A stretch of 64,000 bases of DNA from Allorhodoferax sp032337135 (GCF_032337135.1 NZ_JAVXZZ010000003.1:310001-374000); one strand, 5' to 3'; shown: positions 51,521 to 60,965, counted from the stretch's first letter. Notes: generated by a model not told the origin, from the sequence alone. A program made the numbers and translations.

Positions 51521-51793
51521 ATGGCATTGAAACGCAGTGATCGGGTGCTCGCGTTCCTGCTGCTGGCGACGGCCGTGACGGTGTTCCTGGGCGAGCGCGG
51601 CGCGCTGGGAGTGGGCCAGTGGTGGCCGGTGCTGCTGGTGATGGGGCTGGCAGCGCTGAAAGCCGCGACCGTGGTGTGGGAATTCATGGAAATCGGCCAC
51701 GCCCCGGCCTTGTGGAAGCGCTTGCTGCTGGGGTGGTTGGTCGTGGTGACCTTGGGCATCCTGCTGGCCTATGCGATAGGCCAGCGCGCCTGA
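51521..51793 (+). CDS. Cytochrome c oxidase subunit IV/NorF-like protein
   Basis: This 90-residue membrane protein has three predicted helices, matching the prokaryotic cytochrome oxidase subunit IV / NorF family (VWEFMEIGHAPALWKRLL is typical). It follows the NorE-like gene after 9 bp with GGAG before its ATG. NorE/NorF pairs raise nitric oxide reductase activity in denitrifiers. Here they occur without the reductase genes. Confidence 0.8.
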   Translation: MALKRSDRVLAFLLLATAVTVFLGERGALGVGQWWPVLLVMGLAALKAATVVWEFMEIGHAPALWKRLLLGWLVVVTLGILLAYAIGQRA

Positions 51794-51810
51794 TCCTCCG
51801 CGGGAGGGGT

Positions 51811-52167
51811 TCAGGCCGTGGTCGGCTGCGACATGGCATCAAAAGCGGCCAGGGCTTCGGCGGTATACATCAGGGCCGGTCCCCCGCCCATGTAGACGCA
51901 GACCGTCAGCATCTCTTCGAGTTCCTGGCGGGTACAGCCAAGCCGCACCAAGGCCTTGACGTGGAAGCCGATGCAACCCGAACAATGCTGGGTGATGCCG
52001 ATCGCCAGGGCGATGAGTTCCTTGTGCTTGGCACTGATGCTGCCTTCGGCCATGGACGCCTTGGCCAACTGCGCAAAGCCCTGCATGGCATCGGGCTGGC
52101 TCTTGCGAAACGGTGCCAGATGGGTGTTGATGTCTTGGATCAACGCGGTATGGTCGAACGTGCTCAT
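51811..52167 (-). CDS. Carboxymuconolactone decarboxylase-family (AhpD-like) protein
   Basis: This 118-residue protein has the AhpD core: CSGC in ITQHCSGCIGFHVKAL with the following His, which in characterised members carries peroxidase or alkylhydroperoxide reductase activity. It has no membrane segment. AGGAG precedes the ATG by about 7 nt. It is probably a small thiol antioxidant enzyme rather than a decarboxylase. The gene is monocistronic and convergent with the NorF-like gene. Confidence 0.88.
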   Translation of the reverse strand: MSTFDHTALIQDINTHLAPFRKSQPDAMQGFAQLAKASMAEGSISAKHKELIALAIGITQHCSGCIGFHVKALVRLGCTRQELEEMLTVCVYMGGGPALMYTAEALAAFDAMSQPTTA

Positions 52168-52240
52168 GGACTGCTCCTGAAATATACAGGTGGCAGTATC
52201 GTTGAGGGGCGTTGATTCGACTTTGATTTAGCGCAAGAAG

Positions 52241-53602
52241 TCAGGGCGTTGTGCTGCAGGCCAAGCCTGTGTTGGCGCAGTTGGAGTGGTGCAGCTGATC
52301 CAATACTTTCTGCACCGCCTGGGCATGTGTGGGCGACACCACGACGACCGGTGCGAATCCACCGCCCGGGGTACGAAAGTTGGTGGTTTGCCCTTGGTAC
52401 ATCCGTGCGGCCAGCAGTTGTACCCGCCCGTTGTAGGTATAGGCCCGGATGTCGAACTTCAGCGGCGCATCGGCCGGCGCCAGTGCGACACTGCGCGTTC
52501 CAGGTGTGACCAGGGACTGGGCGATGTAGCCGCCCTGGACAATGCTCTCCCACACCCGCTTGGTTAGCTTGTCGCCGCGGTACACGGCCCGCGAACCGAA
52601 GCCGCTGTGGGGTTTGAAGAACCAGTGGCGGCGGTCTTCCCACAGGGCGGCAGCGTTGCTGGCATCCACATCCAGGCACCGAGGTACGTGGGCCAGCAGC
52701 GTTTCGGTGTCGTCGGCAGTTGCGCCGAGAGCTTGCAGTGCGTTGGCGTCCGACAGCAGCACCAGGTGCGACTTGCGGGCACGCAGCGCATAGGTGCGCG
52801 GGTCGGGGGTCAGGACCACCGCGCCGCTGCGCCAGGCTGATGCCATGGCGGTGTGGGACGGGTCGCTGAGGTCGAAGTCGGTGACACGGTTGTAGACCAG
52901 ATCGATGGCCCGATCGCCATCCCACAGCCTTCCGTCGCGCCATTGCAGCATGGTGGCATCGGCAATGCAGGCCGATACCCCGCGGCTTTCGAACATGGCG
53001 CGTGCCAAGGCAAATTCGGGGGCCAGGTACTGGCTGGCAGGCGTATCGTCGACGATGGCGACCTGGCGCAGCGGCAGGTCGCCCCGCTGGCGTTGCCACT
53101 CGGAGCGGAACATGGCAAAGAAATCGTCTTCCAGCGTGCGCATGTCACGGTAGGGCGTCCAGCCTGCATCCATTTCGGCACAGCAGGCGGCCTGTGCGCG
53201 GGCCAGGGCGGCGTTCAGGAAGGCGCCCCCGGCATTGGTATTGACTTCGATCAGCTGCGGTCCGTCCGCGCCGATGTGGAAGTCGTAGCCCATGAACGCG
53301 CCTGCCAGACCATGGTCCGGCCAGTCCGTGGCGGCATTCCCGAGCACCTGGGTCTGCCAGCCTGGCAGTTGGGTGACACGCTCGATGGCCTGCACCGTGC
53401 GGGCCATGGCATGGAAGGCGCGTTCCTGCAGAAAGACAACGGTGGATGAAAACAGGTGCGGATGCGATTGCTGCAACGTCGGAACCAGCGCCTGCAGGGT
53501 GGCGTCCTTGGCCAATTGGCGTTGCAGCAACTCGGGTTGCAGGGTTTGGCAGATGCATCCTTGGTTCAAGGCGTCGGCCAGGTCAATGGTGGATTCGGTC
53601 AT
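52241..53602 (-). CDS. Uncharacterised ATP-grasp-like protein, possibly circularly permuted
   Basis: This 453-residue cytoplasmic protein is not one I can name. Residues 104-127 read GYDFHIGADGPQLIEVNTNAGG, a metal-binding EVN-type motif. FKPHSGFGSRAVYRG (329-343) looks like an ATP-grasp nucleotide loop, and KFDIRAYTYNGRVQLLAAR (382-400) followed by TTNFRTPGGG resembles the Arg-rich acid-activating strand. In ordinary ATP-grasp ligases the EVN motif comes last; here it comes first, as in circularly permuted members. It may ligate an amine to a carboxylate. ATGs at 53629 and 53653 could extend it. It is divergent from sulP. Confidence 0.65.
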   Translation of the reverse strand: MTESTIDLADALNQGCICQTLQPELLQRQLAKDATLQALVPTLQQSHPHLFSSTVVFLQERAFHAMARTVQAIERVTQLPGWQTQVLGNAATDWPDHGLAGAFMGYDFHIGADGPQLIEVNTNAGGAFLNAALARAQAACCAEMDAGWTPYRDMRTLEDDFFAMFRSEWQRQRGDLPLRQVAIVDDTPASQYLAPEFALARAMFESRGVSACIADATMLQWRDGRLWDGDRAIDLVYNRVTDFDLSDPSHTAMASAWRSGAVVLTPDPRTYALRARKSHLVLLSDANALQALGATADDTETLLAHVPRCLDVDASNAAALWEDRRHWFFKPHSGFGSRAVYRGDKLTKRVWESIVQGGYIAQSLVTPGTRSVALAPADAPLKFDIRAYTYNGRVQLLAARMYQGQTTNFRTPGGGFAPVVVVSPTHAQAVQKVLDQLHHSNCANTGLACSTTP

Positions 53603-53635
53603 GGTCAGGCCCAGGTGGGGGTGGGTCATCTGTTT

Positions 53636-53650
53636 TACAGTCGGGCCATG
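53636..53650 (+). promoter_or_regulatory. Leaderless-type promoter for the SulP gene
   Basis: TACAGT (53636-53641), six bases (CGGGCC), ATG at 53648. It overlaps the likely 5' region of the divergent ATP-grasp-like gene. Confidence 0.4.
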
Positions 53651-55393
53651 CAATTAATTCCCTCCTGGATTCGCCATTATCCGCAGCAGCATCTGGGAAA
53701 TGATGTGCTGGCTGGGGTGACGGTGGCCATTCTGGTCATTCCGCAGAGCCTGGCGTACGCCTTGCTGGCCGGGCTGCCGGCCCAGGCCGGCCTGATCGCC
53801 AGCATCGCACCGGTGCTGGCCTACGCATGGCTTGGCAGCAGCCAGACCCAGGCAGTCGGCCCGGTCGCCATCACTGCCATCATGACCTCTGCGGTGCTGG
53901 CGCCCATGGCCGTACCCGGCACAAGCGCCTACACGGTGCTGGCGGCCTTGCTGGCACTGATGTCGGGCTTGCTGATGGCCACCTTCGGCCTGCTGCGCCT
54001 GGGGTTCCTGGCGCAATTGCTGAGCCGGCCGGTGGTGGCGGGGTTCATCTCGGGTTCTGCCGTGCTGATCGTGCTGAGCCAGCTGCGCCATCTGCTGGGC
54101 CTGTCGGCGCAGACGGCCGAGACGCCTTCCCAGTGGGTGGGCGCCGTGCATGGGGCCACGCTGGTCATCGGTGCTACGGCCATGGCGGCCCTGGTGGTGG
54201 CACGGCAGTGGCTGGTGACCGGTTTGGTGCGCTTGGGGCAAGCGCCCGCCGCCGCTGCGCGGCTGGCACGCATGGCCCCCCTGGTGGTGTTGGCAGCCGC
54301 CACCGCCTGGGTGGTCGGAACCGATGCGGACCACGTCCAGGGGGTGGCCGTCGTGGGTGCCGTCGACCTGGGGGGGGCGCTGTGGGCGCCCGTGTGGCCG
54401 CAGTGGGACCAGGTGCGGCAGCTGGCTGGGCCGGCCTTGACGCTGGCCTTCATTGGTGCCGTGCAGGGCATCACGATGGCACAGGCCTTGGCGGTCAAGC
54501 GCCGGGAGGCGCTGGACGTCAACCAGGAGTTGCTGGGCTTGGGGGCGGCCAACATGGTCGCTGCCTGCAGCGGCGGCATGCCCGTAGGGGGAGGGACTTC
54601 CCGCACTGCCATCAACACCGCGGCTGGCGCGCAGACACCTCTGGCCAGTGTGGTGACGGCGCTCTGCATGGTCCTGCTGCTGTTGCTGGGTACGTCCTGG
54701 ATGGAGCGCATGCCGATTGCAGCGCTGGCGGCAAGCATCGTGGTGGCGGCCCTGGGCATGGTGGACCTGCAATCCCTGCGACAGGCCTGGCTGTACGACC
54801 GCGCCGATGCCGCAGCCTACCTGGGGACAGCACTGGGGGTGTGGGGGCTGGGGCTGGAACTGGGTATTGCCTTGGGCATAGGGCTGTCCCTGGCCACTTT
54901 GCTTCTGCGGGCCAGCACGCCCCACATTGCCGTGGTCGGGCGCGTGGCTGGCACCGAGCATTTCCGCAACGTCGAGCGCCATGGGGTGGAGACCATCGCG
55001 GGCGTGCTGTTCCTGCGGGTCGATGAGAGCCTGTTCTTCGGCAACCTGCACGCGGTCCAGGCGCGGCTGTACCAGGAGCTCGCACGACAGGGAAGTGTGC
55101 GCGATGTGGTCCTGCTCATGAGCGCTGTCAATCGCGTCGACACCACTGCCATGGAGGTGCTGGCCGACTGGAACCGCGATTTGCAGTCCAAGGGCGCGCG
55201 TCTGCACCTGGCCGAGGTCAAGGGGCCAGTGCAGGACCGGCTCGAGTGCGTGCCCTTGTGGCAGGAGCTGTCGGGCGAGGTATTCCTGTCGGTGAACACC
55301 GCCTTTGAACAGTTGCGCTTTCCCAAAGATCTGGGTCGCTATGAAAAACGTAGCGTATCGCGCAATGAATTCGAGGGCTGGGAGGTTATTTAG
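53648..55393 (+). CDS. SulP family anion transporter with STAS domain
   Basis: The protein has 581 residues: an N-terminal transport domain with about 12 to 14 membrane helices (AGVTVAILVIPQSLAYALLAGLPAQAGL is the SulP signature) and a cytoplasmic STAS domain (about 440-555). SulP proteins move sulphate, bicarbonate or other anions; no residue fixes the choice here. Its last codons include a GCTAT-N7-GTAGC hairpin resembling the dispersed repeat. The stop overlaps the convergent histidine kinase stop by 8 bp. The start at 53648 is supported by hexamer spacing. Confidence 0.9.
   Translation: MQLIPSWIRHYPQQHLGNDVLAGVTVAILVIPQSLAYALLAGLPAQAGLIASIAPVLAYAWLGSSQTQAVGPVAITAIMTSAVLAPMAVPGTSAYTVLAALLALMSGLLMATFGLLRLGFLAQLLSRPVVAGFISGSAVLIVLSQLRHLLGLSAQTAETPSQWVGAVHGATLVIGATAMAALVVARQWLVTGLVRLGQAPAAAARLARMAPLVVLAAATAWVVGTDADHVQGVAVVGAVDLGGALWAPVWPQWDQVRQLAGPALTLAFIGAVQGITMAQALAVKRREALDVNQELLGLGAANMVAACSGGMPVGGGTSRTAINTAAGAQTPLASVVTALCMVLLLLLGTSWMERMPIAALAASIVVAALGMVDLQSLRQAWLYDRADAAAYLGTALGVWGLGLELGIALGIGLSLATLLLRASTPHIAVVGRVAGTEHFRNVERHGVETIAGVLFLRVDESLFFGNLHAVQARLYQELARQGSVRDVVLLMSAVNRVDTTAMEVLADWNRDLQSKGARLHLAEVKGPVQDRLECVPLWQELSGEVFLSVNTAFEQLRFPKDLGRYEKRSVSRNEFEGWEVI
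55315..55355 (+). repeat. Possible partial repeat copy E at the sulP 3' end
   Basis: CGCTA (55337-55341) and TAGCG (55351-55355) enclose 9 bases, equal to the GCTAT-N7-RTAGC right half of the other copies. The left half is only vaguely similar and one base shorter, so I rate this weak. Confidence 0.3.
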
Positions 55394-58259
55394 CCTGCAG
55401 AAGGCGGCTGCAGATGGCGGCCGCACGCTCCAGGTCCAAGGCCTGCAGGGCGTCTTCCAGCGGTGCAAGCTCGGAGCCCAGGTGGTTCTGCAGGAGCACC
55501 CGGTTCCGGGCCAGATGCTCCAGCACAGCCAGATCGGAATGCGCCACCAGCTCGGCCAGATGTCGCAAGACGGACGGTGCATCGACCGCCGTTTCCTGGG
55601 CGTCTGGGGTGCCCGATGCGGCGGGTGTGAGCATCGACATCTCATCATGCAAGGCGTGCAGCGAGTCCTGCAGTATCGTTTCCAACGCCTGCACCGCCTC
55701 CCGCGCAGGCGCGCTTCCTGCCTTGGCAGCGACTTCCAACTCGCGCGCCAGATGCGAGGCCCGCGTCAGTCCCAGTGTGGCACTCAGCCCCTTGAGCGTA
55801 TGCAGCGGGCCGACGGTGCTGGCGGCATCACCTTTCAGCGCCGCAAGCATGCCGGGAAGGTCCTGTGCAAATGATCCGGCAGCACACTCCAGCAGCGTGG
55901 CATCACCGCCCAGTCGCTCCAGTGCCGGTGTCAATTCAACCAGGGGCGCCTCTGGGGACGCGCTGCGTTCGGCAGGGCGCGGCGCCTGATGGGATGCGGC
56001 ACCCTGCTGCGAAGCGGCTCCCGGTGGGATGCGGCCGGTGACCTGCAACACCACCTGAACCAGCTGTTCCATGTCGATGGGTTTGCCTACATGGGCGCTC
56101 ATGCCTGCGGCGCGGGTGGCTTCCTTGTCGGCATCGAGCACGTTCGCGGTCATGGCAACGATGGGCAGCGCGGAAAGGCCCAGTGTGTGGCGTATGTGGT
56201 GGGTGGCTGTGTAGCCGTCCATCACGGGCATCTGAATGTCCATCAGTACCACATCGGTCGCATGGCTGTGTTCCCGCAGGTAATCCACTGCCTGCTGCCC
56301 GTCGCCACAATGGGTCACTTCGGCACCCTGCGCCTCCAGGGACAGTCGGGCGACCAGTACGTTGGTGGGGTTGTCTTCGACCAGCAGGATCTGCAGGCCA
56401 TCCAGCTGACGCTGCAGTGGCCTGCTGGGTACCGCCTGGTGCTGGTGGGTGGACTCGGACGCAAGGGCAAATGGCAGGGTGGCCGTGAACGTGGACCCTG
56501 CACCCTCCACGCTGTGTACCGACAGCTGACCGCCCATCAACTCGGCCAGCTTGCGGCTGATCGCCAAGCCCAACCCGGTACCGCCGAAGCGGCGTGTGGT
56601 TGATGCATCGGCCTGGGAAAAGGCTTGGAACAAGCCCTGCAGCTGCTGCGGGCTCATGCCGATGCCCGTGTCCTGTACAGAGAACGCCAGCACAACCCGA
56701 TCGCTGTCCAGGCCTTGCCGGGAAATGCCCAGCCGGATCTCACCTGCATCGGTGAACTTGATTGCATTGCCCAGCAGGTTGTTGAGAATCTGCGTCAACC
56801 GCAGCGGATCCCCCAGCAGGAAACGGGGAAGGTCAGGTCCAACGTCGATCGAGAAACACAATCCCTTGCCACCCGCCATTTGCTCGAACAGGTTGCGCGC
56901 ACTGTCGACGACGCGGGCCAACTCGAACGGGGTCTCTTCCAGCGCCAGCTTGCCGGCTTCGATCTTGGAAAAGTCCAGGATGTCATTGACCACACCGAGC
57001 AAGGTCCAGGCTGACGCATGGCATTTTTCGACCAAGTCCCGTTCCCGGGCGGGTAGCTCACCTTCGAGGCACAGGCGTGTCAACCCCAGCACGCCATTCA
57101 TTGGGGTCCGAATCTCGTGGGACATGTTGGCCAGGAAGGCCGACTTGGCGGCATTGGCACGGTCTGCTTCATTGCGTGCCGCAATGGCAGCATCGGTGGC
57201 CAGCTTGAATTCGGTCACGTTTCTGGATGAGACGATGACGCAGGTCTGTCCGGATGCATCGATGCTGCGACCGCAGTGCACCGACAACCAGCGGGCATCC
57301 GCCCTGGGGCCCGTCATCTGGCATTCCCCACTCCACTGCGACTCCCGCCCCAAGGCGATCGCCCGGATGTGAGACTCCAGTTCGGTGGTCTGGCTCGGCG
57401 CGATGCGGTCGAGAAAGGTCGACAGTGGGATCCTGAATTGACTGGAAACGTCCAGCCAATCGGCCATCACGCCGTTGGGAATGATCCGATCAGCCTCAGG
57501 CAGATACAGAAATGACCCGACGTCGGCCAAGCGTTCGGTTTCCTGCAGCAATGCCTGGCTCTGTGCCAACTCGCGCTGGTTGCGGCGCGATATCAGCAGC
57601 GGCATGCAGGTGGCCAGCATGATGTTGAGGAGCACGCCGATCATGAACGACAGTCCCCAGGTCCGCCCACCCACTGTTGCGGGGTTGATGTCCCCGCGGA
57701 CGTTCCAGAATACCTGTCCGCGCCAGGCAAATGACAGGGCGCTCAAGAGGAACACGACCCCCAGCGCTAACAGCAGGCGTTTTTCCGCGGTGGCGCCACG
57801 CTCGATCGATGCGCCGATCCGCCGGGCTGCCGCCAGGAATTCCACCGTGAGCACGATGCAGATGGGTAGCAGGAACAGCGATGAGGTGAAGACGCGCTGG
57901 CTCGGATCGGGAGTCACGATCACGAACCAGAACATGCCTAATGCATTGCCCGCGGTGAGCAAGACCATCCAGCGCCGATTCACCTGACCGCGAAGGTACA
58001 TCTGCATGCCGATGGCCAGTTCGGCAAATCCCCCGACGATCAGGACGTTGCCGATGAAGAAGGACAGCCAGTCCGGAATGCTGCCGCGCAATGCGAGCAG
58101 CAGAAACCCCACGGCATAGGCCAGTGCGCCATGGATCAGGGTGCGTGTGGCAGGGGTGTGGCTGCTGGTGAACTGGGCACTGGTGGTCAGAACCAGGGGA
58201 AGCAGCAGGCTCGTGACCAAGGCCACGAGGCTCAGTGTCTTGACGTCGAAGAGTCCCAT
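55386..58259 (-). CDS. Hybrid sensor histidine kinase with PAS, receiver and HPt domains
   Basis: The protein has 957 residues. Seven or so N-terminal membrane helices (about 8-225) form a sensor unit. A PAS-like domain (about 240-350), a HisKA dimerisation domain with phospho-acceptor His about 381 in FLANMSHEIRTPMNG and an HATPase domain with FGGTGLGLAISRKLAELMGG follow. Next come a receiver domain with phospho-acceptor Asp about 673 (LMDIQMPVMDG) and an HPt domain with His about 820 (LHTLKGLSATLG). All phosphorelay residues are present, so phosphate could reach an unlinked response regulator. The signal is unknown. CAGAAT stands five bases before the ATG. Confidence 0.93.
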   Translation of the reverse strand: MGLFDVKTLSLVALVTSLLLPLVLTTSAQFTSSHTPATRTLIHGALAYAVGFLLLALRGSIPDWLSFFIGNVLIVGGFAELAIGMQMYLRGQVNRRWMVLLTAGNALGMFWFVIVTPDPSQRVFTSSLFLLPICIVLTVEFLAAARRIGASIERGATAEKRLLLALGVVFLLSALSFAWRGQVFWNVRGDINPATVGGRTWGLSFMIGVLLNIMLATCMPLLISRRNQRELAQSQALLQETERLADVGSFLYLPEADRIIPNGVMADWLDVSSQFRIPLSTFLDRIAPSQTTELESHIRAIALGRESQWSGECQMTGPRADARWLSVHCGRSIDASGQTCVIVSSRNVTEFKLATDAAIAARNEADRANAAKSAFLANMSHEIRTPMNGVLGLTRLCLEGELPARERDLVEKCHASAWTLLGVVNDILDFSKIEAGKLALEETPFELARVVDSARNLFEQMAGGKGLCFSIDVGPDLPRFLLGDPLRLTQILNNLLGNAIKFTDAGEIRLGISRQGLDSDRVVLAFSVQDTGIGMSPQQLQGLFQAFSQADASTTRRFGGTGLGLAISRKLAELMGGQLSVHSVEGAGSTFTATLPFALASESTHQHQAVPSRPLQRQLDGLQILLVEDNPTNVLVARLSLEAQGAEVTHCGDGQQAVDYLREHSHATDVVLMDIQMPVMDGYTATHHIRHTLGLSALPIVAMTANVLDADKEATRAAGMSAHVGKPIDMEQLVQVVLQVTGRIPPGAASQQGAASHQAPRPAERSASPEAPLVELTPALERLGGDATLLECAAGSFAQDLPGMLAALKGDAASTVGPLHTLKGLSATLGLTRASHLARELEVAAKAGSAPAREAVQALETILQDSLHALHDEMSMLTPAASGTPDAQETAVDAPSVLRHLAELVAHSDLAVLEHLARNRVLLQNHLGSELAPLEDALQALDLERAAAICSRLLQAK

Positions 58260-58311
58260 GCCCCATTCTGGCGCATTTTTGCGGCCGATGGAGCCCTCCC
58301 TGCGCGGGTTC

Positions 58312-59946
58312 TCAGACGTCTTCCGGCACCATGTCTATGGCGCCGCAGGGGCACTCGGCCACGCACACGCCACAGCCCTTGCAGTAGTCGTACTTGAATT
58401 CAAAGCCCTTGCCCGGGCCGAGCTTGGTGACCGCGTTGTCGGGGCACACGCCATAGCAGTTGTCGCACTCGAAGCAGTTGCCGCAACTCAGGCAGCGGCG
58501 GGCTTCGAACAGCGCGTTCTCTGCCGAGAGGCCACCTTGCACTTCATCGAAGCTGCTGGTGCGCCGGGCCAGGTTGAGCTGCGGGCGCACGGTGTGTGGG
58601 GCGTCGCTGTAGTACCAGGGGTTGATGCGCTCGAAGCTGGCAAGGGCCGCCTTGGCCTTAGTCGCCAGCGCTTCGCCGCGCAGCCAGGCATCGATGGCAC
58701 GCGCTGCCTTCTTGCCGTGTCCTACGGCCACCGTGACATTGCGCTCGGATGGCACCATGTCGCCGCCTGCAAAGAGGCCGGGGTAGCCCGTCATGAGCGT
58801 GCGCGGGTCCACCTGCACCACGCCGTCCTGGCGCTCCAGCCCCGGCACGCCGTCAAGCAGCCCCAGGTCCACGTCCTGCCCCAATGCCAGTACCAGCGAA
58901 TCGGCTTCCAATGTTTCGAACTCGCCGGTGGGTACGGCATTGCCCTTCTCGTCGAGCGTCATCTTCTCGATGGTCAGTGCACCGGCGTCGGCCTGCTTGA
59001 TGGTGGAGAGCCACTTGACCATGACGCCTTCTTCCAGCGCTTCTTCCACCTCAAAGTCGTGCGCCGGCATCTTCTCGCGCGTGCGGCGGTAGACGATGAT
59101 GGCTTCCGTGGCACCCAGGCGCCTGGCGGTGCGGGCCACGTCGATGGCCGTATTGCCCCCACCGTACACCACCACGCGCCGCCCCAGCATGGGTTTTTCT
59201 TCGCCTTCCATGGAGCGCAGCACGCTCACGGCGTCGAGCAGGCGGGCACCGTCCTTGGCGGGGATGAAGGCACGCTTGGCAATATGCGCGCCCACGGCCA
59301 GGAACGCGGCGTCAAAGCTGCCGTCTGCCATGGTCTGGCGGATGTCCGTGACCTTGGTGTTCAGGCGTACTTCCACGCCCAGGGCGACGATGCGCTGCAT
59401 CTCGGCGTCCAGCACATCGCGCGGCAGGCGGTATTGGGGAATGCCAAAGCGCATCATGCCGCCCATCAATGGGCCCGCTTCCATGACGGTCACGTGGTGG
59501 CCCAGGCGGCGCAGGTGGTAGGCGGCCGACATGCCGGAGGGGCCCGCCCCCACCACGAGCACCTTCTTTCCGGACTCCGACGCGGGTATTGTGAACTTCC
59601 AGCCATGCTTCAGGGCTTCGTCACCCAGGAAGCGCTCCACCGAATTGATGCCCACCGCCGCATCGAGCTTGCCGCGGTTGCACGCCCCTTCGCAGGAGTG
59701 GTAGCAGACGCGGCCCATGGTGGCGGGGAATGGGTTGTCGCGGGTCAGGTGCCGCCAGGCCGCTTCGTAGTGTCCGCTCTCGGCATGGAACAGCCAGCCC
59801 TGGATGTCCTCCCCGGCCGGGCATTGCGCATTGCAGGGCGGCAGGTGGCTGGTGTAGACCGGGCGCTGGGTGCGCCAGGTGCCGGTCTTGTTGGCCAGCG
59901 ACGAGCCGGGGTCGAGCGTGATGGCAAAGGGTTTTTGCATGGTCAT
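58312..59946 (-). CDS. FAD/NAD(P)-binding and ferredoxin subunit of a 2-oxoacid oxidoreductase
   Basis: The protein has 544 residues. The N-terminal half resembles the small subunit of glutamate synthase, with Cys-rich regions PPCNAQCPAGEDI and CYHSCEGACNRG for iron-sulphur clusters. VLVVGAGPSGMSAAYHL binds FAD and VVVYGGGNTAIDVART binds NAD(P). The C-terminus (about 480-544) is a two-cluster ferredoxin: CLSCGNCFECDNC and CKGCGVCVAEC. It therefore combines the delta ferredoxin and the NAD(P)-reductase subunit seen separately in phenylglyoxylate:NAD oxidoreductase. AAGGAGA supports the ATG at 59946, which overlaps the beta-subunit stop. Confidence 0.88.
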   Translation of the reverse strand: MTMQKPFAITLDPGSSLANKTGTWRTQRPVYTSHLPPCNAQCPAGEDIQGWLFHAESGHYEAAWRHLTRDNPFPATMGRVCYHSCEGACNRGKLDAAVGINSVERFLGDEALKHGWKFTIPASESGKKVLVVGAGPSGMSAAYHLRRLGHHVTVMEAGPLMGGMMRFGIPQYRLPRDVLDAEMQRIVALGVEVRLNTKVTDIRQTMADGSFDAAFLAVGAHIAKRAFIPAKDGARLLDAVSVLRSMEGEEKPMLGRRVVVYGGGNTAIDVARTARRLGATEAIIVYRRTREKMPAHDFEVEEALEEGVMVKWLSTIKQADAGALTIEKMTLDEKGNAVPTGEFETLEADSLVLALGQDVDLGLLDGVPGLERQDGVVQVDPRTLMTGYPGLFAGGDMVPSERNVTVAVGHGKKAARAIDAWLRGEALATKAKAALASFERINPWYYSDAPHTVRPQLNLARRTSSFDEVQGGLSAENALFEARRCLSCGNCFECDNCYGVCPDNAVTKLGPGKGFEFKYDYCKGCGVCVAECPCGAIDMVPEDV

Positions 59947-60962
59947 GCGGTCTCTCCTTGGGGCAGGAGCTTGAAGCGGCGAATGTTCTTGTCGGCGTCC
60001 TGCTGGATGCGCGCAATGGTGGCGGCATCGCCGTCGCCGGCAAACAGGTGGGCGAAGCGCTTCTGCAGCTTCAGGTAGTCCTGCACCGGAACCTGGCGGC
60101 GAATGGGTGTGGAGGCGGTCACCTCGCCGTGCTCGGCCTCGAACACCGGAAACAGCCCGCACTCGTGCGCCAGGCGGGCCAGGCGGATGGTGTCGTGGCT
60201 GGCAGCGCCCCAGCCCAGCGGGCAGGGAACCAGGATATGCAGGTAGCGTGCACCGCGGATGGCCATGGCCTTTTCTACCTTGGCTTCCAGATCGCGCAAG
60301 TCCGCCACGGTGGCGGTTGCCACATAGGGAATCTCGTGTGCCATGGCAATCAGTGGCAAAAACTTGCCCTTGCCGAAGTCGGCACCCGGCGCTTCGCCCA
60401 CGGCCATGGTGGTGGCGGTGCGGGCGGCTGGTGGTGTGGCCGAGCTGCGCTGCACGCCGGTATTCATGTAGGCCTCGTTGTCGTAGCAGATGTAGAGCAC
60501 GTCGTCGTTGCGCTCGAACATGCCCGACAGGCAGCCAAAGCCAATGTCGGTGGTGCCGCCGTCACCGCCCTGGGCAATGACGCGTACCGTGCTCAGCGGC
60601 TGGCCTGCTTTGCGGGCTTTGACTCGCAAAGCTGCGGCAATGCCTGTCCCTACGGCGGCGGCGTTGCCAAACAGCGAGTGGATCCAGGGCAGCTGCCACG
60701 AGGTTTCGGGGTAGGGTGTGGAAAACACCTCCAGGCAGCCCGTGGCATTGGCGGCAATGAGCTGGCCTCGGGTGGCGCGCATGGCAGCGTCCACCGCGTA
60801 GCGCGCGCCCAGTGCCTCGCCGCAGCCCTGGCATGCGCGGTGGCCGGAGTTGAGCGCATTGCTGCGCTCGGCGGAGGCTTGTACGCTGCGTTGCTCGGGT
60901 TTGAGCAGTCGGTTGCCGACGGTGAAGGTGCCGGTCTGGTAGAACTTGACTTGGTTTGTCAT
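59943..60962 (-). CDS. 2-oxoacid:acceptor oxidoreductase, beta subunit (ThDP-binding)
   Basis: This 339-residue protein corresponds to PorB-type beta subunits that bind thiamine diphosphate. RACQGCGEALGARY carries the conserved Cys-x2-Cys, with more cysteines further on (ATGCLEVF) for a [4Fe-4S] cluster. GGDGGTTDIGFG with CYDNEAYMNTG is the ThDP/metal motif. It overlaps the FAD subunit gene and lies 3 bp from the alpha gene, so the four genes are one operon. The natural oxo-acid is not evident from sequence. Confidence 0.9.
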   Translation of the reverse strand: MTNQVKFYQTGTFTVGNRLLKPEQRSVQASAERSNALNSGHRACQGCGEALGARYAVDAAMRATRGQLIAANATGCLEVFSTPYPETSWQLPWIHSLFGNAAAVGTGIAAALRVKARKAGQPLSTVRVIAQGGDGGTTDIGFGCLSGMFERNDDVLYICYDNEAYMNTGVQRSSATPPAARTATTMAVGEAPGADFGKGKFLPLIAMAHEIPYVATATVADLRDLEAKVEKAMAIRGARYLHILVPCPLGWGAASHDTIRLARLAHECGLFPVFEAEHGEVTASTPIRRQVPVQDYLKLQKRFAHLFAGDGDAATIARIQQDADKNIRRFKLLPQGETA

Positions 60963-60965
60963 GGC

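Noticed and set aside
53654..55648. A 664-codon frame antisense to sulP
   Set aside because: It is a mirror frame of a transporter with a full SulP and STAS domain; composition is His/Gln/Arg-rich with no recognisable motif.
58141..60078. A 645-codon plus-strand frame across the oxidoreductase FAD subunit
   Set aside because: The minus-strand gene has intact FAD, NAD and ferredoxin motifs. The plus-strand translation is compositionally biased and begins inside the histidine kinase gene.
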